Source: Phycisphaerae bacterium (GTDB taxonomy: Bacteria; Planctomycetota; Phycisphaerae; Phycisphaerales; SM1A02). Taken from it: 5,167 nt of DNA. Position numbers and translations under genes: made by a program. The notes under the pieces were generated by a model, which saw only the letters and a list, made by a program, of their open reading frames with translations, searched no databases and was not told where the DNA came from. Where the stretch lies: NCBI GenBank assembly GCA_030432455.1, contig JAUIHC010000246.1:1-5167 (forward strand), given 5' to 3'. Position 1 is the stretch's first letter. Every line of letters starts with the position of its first letter. Below are positions 1 to 5,167 of this stretch, one piece after another.

Positions 1-978
1 AAGCTGACCCACCGCGACATGGGGCCGAAGTGCCGCTACCTCGGTCCCGAGGTTCCGAGCGAGGAGCTCATCTGGCAGGACCCGGTGCCCGCGGTCGATC
101 ACGAACTCGTGAACGACGCGGACATCGCCGAACTCAAGGCGGCACTCCTCGACTGCGGTCTCTCGATGGAGCGACTCGTGCTCACCGCGTGGGCCTCGGC
201 CTCGACCTTCCGCTACACCGACATGCGAGGCGGCGCCAACGGCGCCCGCATCCGGCTCTTCCCGCAGAAGGACTGGGACGTCAACGAGCCCGCCGCCCTG
301 CACACCGCCCTCGCCGCGATCGAAGGCGTGCAGACGGCGTTCAACGCGACGCAGACCGGCGGCAAGCGAGTCTCGCTCGCGGACCTGATCGTGCTCGGCG
401 GCTGCGCCGCGATCGAGCGGGCCGCCCACAACGCGGGCGTCGAGATCACCGTGCCGTTCCGACCCGGCCGCACCGACGCGAGCCAGGAGCAGACCGACGC
501 GCATTCCTTCGCGGTGCTCGAGCCGGCCTCGGACGGCTTCCGCAACCACGCCAACCACGAGGATCCGCGTCGTCCGCAGGCGATCCTCATCGACCGCGCG
601 AACCTGCTGTCGCTGACCGCCCCCGAGATGACCGTCCTCATCGGCGGCATGCGGGCGCTCGGTGCGAACACCAACGGCTCGACCATGGGCGTCCTGACGA
701 ACCGAGTCGGCACGCTCTCGACCGACTTCTTCACCAACCTGCTCGACATGGGCACCGAGTGGACCGTGTCCAAGAAGTGCCCCCACTTCTTCGAGGGCCG
801 CGACCGTGCCACCGGCGAGATGAAGTGGACCGCCTCCTCGGTGGACCTGATCTTCGGATCCCACTCGCAGCTCCGGGCCCTCGCCGAGGTCTACGCCTGC
901 GACGACGCCACCGAGAAGTTCGTCCATGACTTCGTCGCCGCGTGGGACAAGGTCATGAACCTCGACCGGTTCGACTGA
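1..978 (+). CDS. katG: Catalase-peroxidase KatG, 3' part (C-terminal domain)
   Basis: This is the C-terminal 325 residues of a bifunctional haem catalase-peroxidase, which breaks down hydrogen peroxide and also oxidises peroxidase substrates. The frame is open from base 1, so the 5' part lies upstream; family members run about 720-740 residues, so over half is missing, including the catalytic N-terminal haem domain. The visible part starts with the family motif HRDMGP..RYLGPEVP (residues 4-19). It continues with IWQDPVPAVDHELV, RGGANGARIRL, VLGGCAAIE (about 131-139), VPFRPGRTDASQEQTD, LTAPEMTVLIGG, and ends with the near-invariant FVAAWDKVMNLDRFD. KatG arose by domain duplication. The visible domain shows the expected degenerate copy of the haem-pocket motif, TAWASASTFR (about 62-71), where the catalytic half has Trp-His; the Ala after Trp means no haem is expected here. 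The domain is known to support folding and activity of the N-terminal half. The gene ends in TGA, followed by a hairpin at 1025-1058. Identification is very secure. Confidence 0.97.
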   Translation, partial: KLTHRDMGPKCRYLGPEVPSEELIWQDPVPAVDHELVNDADIAELKAALLDCGLSMERLVLTAWASASTFRYTDMRGGANGARIRLFPQKDWDVNEPAALHTALAAIEGVQTAFNATQTGGKRVSLADLIVLGGCAAIERAAHNAGVEITVPFRPGRTDASQEQTDAHSFAVLEPASDGFRNHANHEDPRRPQAILIDRANLLSLTAPEMTVLIGGMRALGANTNGSTMGVLTNRVGTLSTDFFTNLLDMGTEWTVSKKCPHFFEGRDRATGEMKWTASSVDLIFGSHSQLRALAEVYACDDATEKFVHDFVAAWDKVMNLDRFD

Positions 979-1024
979 TCCGACGACCGCCGTCCGCGGT
1001 CATCCCCCACACTCGTCCCCCCTC

Positions 1025-1058
1025 CACCGCCCCGCGGCCGACCGGCTGCGGGGCGGTG
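1025..1058 (+). terminator. Strong hairpin, probable katG terminator
   Basis: CACCGCCCCGC (1025-1035) pairs perfectly with GCGGGGCGGTG (1048-1058). A G-U pair (1036/1047) and GCC/GGC (1037-1039/1044-1046) extend the stem inward to a four-base loop, GACC, giving about 15 pairs. It starts 46 bases after the katG stop codon. The downstream tract is only weakly T-rich (TCGTTCGT), so this is not a textbook intrinsic terminator, but very GC-rich genomes often use strong stems with poor U-tracts. Terminator function is inferred; the stem is seen directly. Confidence 0.65.
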
Positions 1059-1087
1059 TCGTTCGTGACGTTCCCGTGCCGTATTCT
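1059..1087 (+). promoter_or_regulatory. Possible promoter region of the cupin-led operon
   Basis: The 59 bases between the katG hairpin and the cupin start codon are the only place for a dedicated operon promoter. TATTCT (1082-1087) matches four of six positions of a sigma-70 type -10 box, in an otherwise GC-rich stretch and 31 bases before the ATG. No convincing -35 box sits at the right distance. This is a weak call from position and AT content only. Confidence 0.25.
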
Positions 1088-1106
1088 CCGGGACCATCCT
1101 CTCCCC

Positions 1107-1110
1107 AGGA
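1107..1110 (+). promoter_or_regulatory. Ribosome binding site of the cupin gene
   Basis: AGGA lies seven bases before the ATG at 1118. It favours that ATG over the in-frame GTG at 1076, which would add 14 residues rich in Pro and Ser and would overlap the possible -10 box. Confidence 0.6.
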
Positions 1111-1117
1111 ACCGGCC

Positions 1118-2380
1118 ATGGCCCCCATCACCGATCGTCGCGACCTCTCGACCCTCGACTCGAACGTCCGCGCCGCCGCCGAGGCGGCCATGGAATCGAC
1201 CGGCGGCCTGCTCCGACTCGCGCCCAACTGGGTGCCGCGATCGTTCCTGCAGCCGGGCCTGCGGATCAAGCTCCACCCCGACGACACCTACGCGTACGGC
1301 CTGAGCCGCGGCGGCATCGACGAACGGTGGTTCGCCTCGACCACCGAGGCCGCCAACGACGGACGCGAGCCGGACGAGGGCCTTTCGTACGTCGTGCACG
1401 AGGGCTCACGCTTCCTGCTGCGGGATGTCGTTGCCGAACTCGGCGCCGCGATCGTCGGCGAAGACATCTGGTCGGCGTACGGACGCTGGCCCGTGTACTC
1501 GAAGTTCTTCGACAACATGGGGCCGATCCCGCACCACATGCACCAGAGCGACGAGCAGGCCGCGCTCGTCGGCCAGGAAGGCAAGCCCGAGGCGTACTAC
1601 TTCCCGCCGCAGCAGAACAATGTCGGCAACAACTTCCCCTACACCTTCATGGGCTTCGAACCGGGCACGACCCGCGACGAGGTGCGTCGCTGCATCGCCG
1701 ACTGGCACAAGGGCGACAATCGGATCCTCGAACTCTCGAAGGCCTACAAGCTGCAGGTCGGCACCGGCTGGCTCATCCCGCCGTGCGTGCTGCACGCCCC
1801 CGGGTCGCTCTGCACCTACGAGCCACAATGGGGCAGCGACGTCTTCGGCATGTACCAGAACCTCGTCGAGGGTCGCGAGGTCCCGCGCTCGCTGCTGGTG
1901 AAGGACATGCCCGCCGATCGCCACGACGACATCGAGTTCATCCTCGACCAGCTCGACTGGGAGCGGAACCTCGACCCGAACTTCAAGGACCACCACTACC
2001 TCGAGCCCATCGCGCACACGCAGGACGAGTGCCACGCCGATCGCTGGGTCGTCTACGGGACGGTCGCGGGTCGCCAGCGGTTCTCCGCGAAGGAACTCAC
2101 CGTCCGCCCCGGCGGCTCGGTGACGATCACCGATCCTGGGGCGAGCGGCCTGACCGTGATGCAGGGCTCCGGTCGGCTGAACGGGATGGTCCTCGACTGC
2201 CCGAAGCTCATCCGCTTTCACGAACTCACCCGCGACGAGGTCTTCATCACCGCGACCGCCGCCCGAGCGGGCCTCACGGTCGAGAACACCTCGGACACCG
2301 AGGACCTCGTGATCCTGCGATACTTCGGCCCGGACGTGCACGCCGATCTTCCCGAGGTCGGCGACCACCGGACCGCGTGA
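1118..2380 (+). CDS. Phosphomannose-isomerase-like bicupin (class I mannose-6-phosphate isomerase-type protein)
   Basis: This 420-residue soluble protein has no signal peptide or membrane segment. The layout resembles type I phosphomannose isomerases, which are zinc-dependent aldose-ketose isomerases with two jelly-roll (cupin) domains. The probable metal site is visible: PHHMHQSDEQA (residues 138-148, His140 and His142), GKPEAYYF (155-162, Glu158) and the late histidine of GTGWLIPPCVLHAPGS (215-230, His226). These correspond in order and type to the Q/H-x-H, KPE and His zinc ligands of the PMI family. Residues about 295-405 look like the second jelly roll (VRPGGSVTITD, LTVMQGSGRLNG, DEVFITATA, LTVENTSD), with no obvious second metal site. 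The N-terminal 50 residues and the acidic segment around 265-295 are not recognisable. The ATG at 1118 was chosen for its AGGA ribosome binding site; a GTG at 1076 is a weaker option. It leads an apparent operon with a TIM-barrel isomerase and a dehydrogenase, which supports a role in sugar or polyol isomerisation. The true substrate is unknown, and it need not be mannose 6-phosphate; other sugar-isomerase cupins (IolB-like, KduI-like) are alternatives. Confidence 0.75.
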   Translation: MAPITDRRDLSTLDSNVRAAAEAAMESTGGLLRLAPNWVPRSFLQPGLRIKLHPDDTYAYGLSRGGIDERWFASTTEAANDGREPDEGLSYVVHEGSRFLLRDVVAELGAAIVGEDIWSAYGRWPVYSKFFDNMGPIPHHMHQSDEQAALVGQEGKPEAYYFPPQQNNVGNNFPYTFMGFEPGTTRDEVRRCIADWHKGDNRILELSKAYKLQVGTGWLIPPCVLHAPGSLCTYEPQWGSDVFGMYQNLVEGREVPRSLLVKDMPADRHDDIEFILDQLDWERNLDPNFKDHHYLEPIAHTQDECHADRWVVYGTVAGRQRFSAKELTVRPGGSVTITDPGASGLTVMQGSGRLNGMVLDCPKLIRFHELTRDEVFITATAARAGLTVENTSDTEDLVILRYFGPDVHADLPEVGDHRTA

Positions 2381-2419
2381 ATCTCGCCGGACGACTTCAG
2401 ACCGGCCCCTGGACAGACT

Positions 2420-2426
2420 GGAAGGA
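2420..2426 (+). promoter_or_regulatory. Ribosome binding site of the TIM-barrel gene
   Basis: GGAAGGA lies eight bases before the ATG at 2435. It is the strongest Shine-Dalgarno sequence in the window and fixes the start of the second operon gene. Confidence 0.6.
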
Positions 2427-2434
2427 TCTTCACC

Positions 2435-3463
<1,029 letters not shown>

Positions 3464-3500
3464 GCGCTCCCCGACTCGATCCTGAAGACCCGGAATCCTC

Positions 3501-4670
3501 ATGTCCACCCCCGACTCCACCACGCCCCTCCGCATCGGCATCGTCGGCTACGGCTTCATGGGCCGCACGCACACCAACGGCTACAAGCGGGCGAACGACT
3601 TCTTCGATCTGAAGTACCGCCCCGTCCTGCAGGCCGCCTGCGGACGCGACGCCGCGAAGACGCAGGCGTTCGCCGATCAATGGGGCTGGCAGTCCACGGA
3701 GTCAGACTGGCGACGACTGATCGAGCGTGACGACATCGACGCGATCGACATCTGCACCCCGAACGACTCGCACGCCGAGATCGCGATCGCGGCCGCCGAG
3801 GCCGGAAAGATGGTGCTGTGCGAGAAGCCGCTCGCCCGCACCGCCGCCGAGTCGCTGCCGATGGTCGAGGCGGTCGAGAAGGCGGGCGTCGCGAACACCG
3901 TCTTCTACAACTACCGACGCCTCCCCGCGGTCACCCTCGCGAAGCAGGTCGTGGACAGCGGGAAGCTCGGTCGAATCTTCCACTACCGCGCGAACTTCCT
4001 GCAGGACTGGACGATCGCCGCGGATCTTCCGCAGGGCGGCGCGGCGCTCTGGCGACTCGATGCGGCGGCGGCGGGCAGCGGCGTCACCGGCGATCTCCTC
4101 GCCCACTGCATCGACACCGCGATGTGGCTCAACGGCGGCATCATCGATGTGTCGGCCCGCACCGAGACCTTCATCAAGGAACGCGTGCATCAGGAGACCG
4201 GAGCCACGCAACCGGTCACGATCGACGACGCCTGCAGCTTCCACTGCGGCTTCGCCAACGGATCGCTCGGCCTCTTCGAGTCGACCCGCTACGCCCGCGG
4301 CCACAAGGCGCTCTACACCTTCGAGATCAACGGCGAGCACGCGTCGATCCGCTGGGACCTGCACGACCTCAACCGGCTGGAATACTTCGACCACCGCGAC
4401 GAGGGCATCGTCCGCGGCTGGCGGAACATCCATGTCTCCGACGGCGATCAGCCGTACATGAGCCACTGGTGGGTACCGGGCCTGTGCATCGGGTACGAGC
4501 ACAGCTTCGTGCACCAGGTCGTGGACTTCCTGAAGGCGCTCGAGACCGGCGCCCAGTGCCCACCAACCTTCCGCGACGCGTACGAAACCGCGAAGGTCTG
4601 CGACGCGGTGCTCGCGTCGGCCCGCGAGAAAGCGTGGAAGGACACCGGCGTGGACTGGTCGGGATCCTGA
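3501..4670 (+). CDS. Gfo/Idh/MocA family NAD(P)-dependent oxidoreductase
   Basis: This 389-residue dehydrogenase of the Gfo/Idh/MocA family is expected to oxidise a hydroxyl of a sugar, sugar derivative or cyclitol (or reduce the ketone) with NAD(P). The N-terminal Rossmann domain (about 10-135) opens with GIVGYGFMGRTH, with glycines 16, 18 and 21 forming GxGxxG. It continues with the family motif ICTPNDSHAE (84-93) and the catalytic-lysine motif CEKPLA (107-112, Lys109). The C-terminal alpha/beta domain (about 136-389) carries GDLLAHCIDTAMWL (197-210), which matches the D-x3-H-x2-D active-site signature (Asp198, His202, Asp205). Thus the residues expected for activity are all present, and the length is normal. 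There is no signal peptide or Tat motif, so it should be cytoplasmic, unlike the exported members common in this lineage. The ATG at 3501 leaves ten residues before the first beta strand; only a weak CGGA precedes it. It is the last gene of the apparent cupin/TIM-barrel/dehydrogenase operon. Inositol 2-dehydrogenase, glucoside 3-dehydrogenase or another sugar specificity are all possible. Confidence 0.92.
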   Translation: MSTPDSTTPLRIGIVGYGFMGRTHTNGYKRANDFFDLKYRPVLQAACGRDAAKTQAFADQWGWQSTESDWRRLIERDDIDAIDICTPNDSHAEIAIAAAEAGKMVLCEKPLARTAAESLPMVEAVEKAGVANTVFYNYRRLPAVTLAKQVVDSGKLGRIFHYRANFLQDWTIAADLPQGGAALWRLDAAAAGSGVTGDLLAHCIDTAMWLNGGIIDVSARTETFIKERVHQETGATQPVTIDDACSFHCGFANGSLGLFESTRYARGHKALYTFEINGEHASIRWDLHDLNRLEYFDHRDEGIVRGWRNIHVSDGDQPYMSHWWVPGLCIGYEHSFVHQVVDFLKALETGAQCPPTFRDAYETAKVCDAVLASAREKAWKDTGVDWSGS

Positions 4671-4680
4671 GGCCATCGAC

Positions 4681-4723
4681 GTCCCGACCGCGAGGTCGGC
4701 ATCATCCCGGAGCCTCGCGGGAC
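4681..4723 (+). terminator. Overlapping hairpins after the operon, possible terminator
   Basis: Ten bases after the dehydrogenase stop codon lies CCGACC-GCGA-GGTCGG (4684-4699), a six-pair stem closed by a GNRA-type tetraloop. A second stem follows, TCCCG/CGGGA (4705-4709/4718-4722). Bases 4688-4695 (CCGCGAGG) can instead pair with 4713-4720 (CCTCGCGG), and GTCCCG (4681-4686) with CGGGAC (4718-4723), so the structures compete. There is no T-tract, so Rho-independent termination is uncertain. Confidence 0.4.
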
Positions 4724-4731
4724 CGCAGCGG

Positions 4732-4754
4732 ATGCGCCCGGTGTCCGGACGCAT
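4732..4754 (+). other. Small imperfect hairpin in the intergenic gap
   Basis: ATGCG (4732-4736) pairs with CGCAT (4750-4754), then a C/A mismatch, then CCG/CGG (4738-4740/4746-4748) around the loop GTGTC. It may add to termination after the operon. It is a short structure in GC-rich DNA and could be chance. Confidence 0.25.
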
Positions 4755-4931
4755 GCCGCCCCCCTTTCCGCGGAACCGACCCGCCTCGATCGGCACTCAC
4801 GCCGCTCGACCGATCGGGGTCGAATCCGGATGCCGATCGGTCGGCGATGCGCGAAGGTCCGATGGATGGCCGCGGCGTCGCGGCATGACGCTCCATGCCT
4901 TCGTCCGGGCCCTCCCCCCGCCGAGTCTCAC

Positions 4932-5167
4932 ATGACCACCCGCCGAGCCCTCCTTCTCCACCGTGCGTCACCCCTCGTCGCCCTTGTGATCGCGCTCCAC
5001 CCGCTGCCGACCGACGCCCGAGCCGACAATCAGACCGGCGACCTGTCGCCGATCACCGTCGGCGGTGCTCCGTTCGACCTGCGGATCGAACCGATCGAGT
5101 GGACCGGCGATCCGCTTCCGGCCATCCATTCCGCCGCGACCGCCAGGCTCGGTGACCGCCTGCTCTT
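4932..5167 (+). CDS. Secreted protein with signal peptide, 5' part only
   Basis: The first 78 codons are visible and the frame is still open at the window end. The N-terminus reads as a Sec signal peptide: basic start MTTRRALLLHR, hydrophobic core PLVALVIAL (14-22), then a polar region ending in the cleavage motif ARA-DN after residue 31. It is probably exported to the periplasm or beyond; no lipobox cysteine is seen. The mature part includes FDLRIEPIEWTG, then PLPAIHSAATARLGDRLLF up to the window edge. This faintly recalls the start of kelch-like or other beta-propeller secreted proteins, in which a 'display' strand leads into a glycine-rich repeat; that resemblance is from memory and unproven. 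The coding frame shows the same GC-rich third positions as its neighbours. The start lacks a clear Shine-Dalgarno sequence, though the signal peptide fits it well. The 261-base gap suggests a separate transcription unit. Function is not assigned. Confidence 0.7.
   Translation, partial: MTTRRALLLHRASPLVALVIALHPLPTDARADNQTGDLSPITVGGAPFDLRIEPIEWTGDPLPAIHSAATARLGDRLL

Larger units (their letters stand above)
4671..4931. other. Intergenic region between the operon and the exported-protein gene
   Basis: I see no convincing gene in these 261 bases. The first third holds the hairpins described at 4681-4754. The middle holds several copies of CGATCGG (near 4788, 4811 and 4835) and two further small stems: TCGACC/GGTCGA (4806-4811/4818-4823) and GCCGA/TCGGC (4832-4836/4841-4845). 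The promoter of the downstream gene should lie in the last 100 bases, but no clear -10/-35 pair is visible. An open frame starting at ATG 4732 crosses the gap but has an Arg/Pro/Ser-rich, non-protein-like composition. Confidence 0.5.

Noticed and set aside
1..978. Lack of a catalytic Trp-His haem motif in the visible KatG part, suggesting a dead enzyme.
   Set aside because: The visible part is the C-terminal domain, which is naturally degenerate in all KatG; the catalytic domain lies upstream of the window.
1076..1117. A GTG start at 1076 extending the cupin protein by 14 residues.
   Set aside because: The added residues are Pro/Ser-rich and the ATG at 1118 has an AGGA at good spacing.
2386..2406. 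GCCGG/CCGGC inverted repeat in the cupin/TIM-barrel gap, as a possible internal terminator.
   Set aside because: Only five pairs with an 11-base loop and no T-tract; such repeats are common by chance at this GC content.
4732..4935. A 67-codon open frame starting at ATG 4732 whose TGA overlaps the ATG of the exported-protein gene (ATGA), suggesting translational coupling.
   Set aside because: The product is rich in Arg, Pro and Ser with no hydrophobic pattern, there is no Shine-Dalgarno sequence, and its start codon lies inside a hairpin. Long open frames arise by chance in such GC-rich DNA.

Overview
The window is GC-rich (by eye well over 60 % G+C, with G or C at most third codon positions). 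It carries four complete or partial genes plus the start of a fifth, all on the + strand. The protein set suggests a free-living, probably aquatic bacterium of the Planctomycetota (Phycisphaerae-like) or a neighbouring PVC lineage. It comprises a two-domain catalase-peroxidase, a PMI-like cupin, a xylose-isomerase-like TIM barrel, a Gfo/Idh/MocA dehydrogenase and a secreted protein. That lineage is an inference from gene style; no marker gene is present. Composition looks uniform, and I saw no mobile element, CRISPR array, tRNA or rRNA.

Layout: 1-978 is the 3' part of katG (catalase-peroxidase, C-terminal domain), followed by a strong hairpin at 1025-1058 that probably ends its transcript. 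A new transcription unit then begins. It holds a 420-residue phosphomannose-isomerase-like bicupin (1118-2380), a 342-residue sugar phosphate isomerase/epimerase-type TIM barrel (2435-3463) and a 389-residue Gfo/Idh/MocA NAD(P)-dependent oxidoreductase (3501-4670). The gaps of 54 and 37 bases, and the absence of a strong internal terminator, favour one operon. A 261-base non-coding gap (4671-4931) holds several small hairpins. It is followed by the first 78 codons of a protein with a signal peptide (4932 to the window end).

How the genes may work together: a metal-dependent cupin isomerase, a metal-dependent TIM-barrel isomerase/epimerase and a sugar/polyol dehydrogenase are the enzyme types used in pathways that oxidise a sugar or cyclitol carbon, epimerise or isomerise the keto product, and pass it to central metabolism. 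Inositol catabolism (IolG/IolE or IolI/IolB) and the E. coli ycj keto-glucoside pathway (YcjS/YcjR) are precedents for the combination. None of the three can be assigned a substrate from sequence alone, and no transporter, kinase or regulator lies in the window. This trio is the most interesting content. katG, an oxidative-stress enzyme, appears to be an unrelated neighbour.
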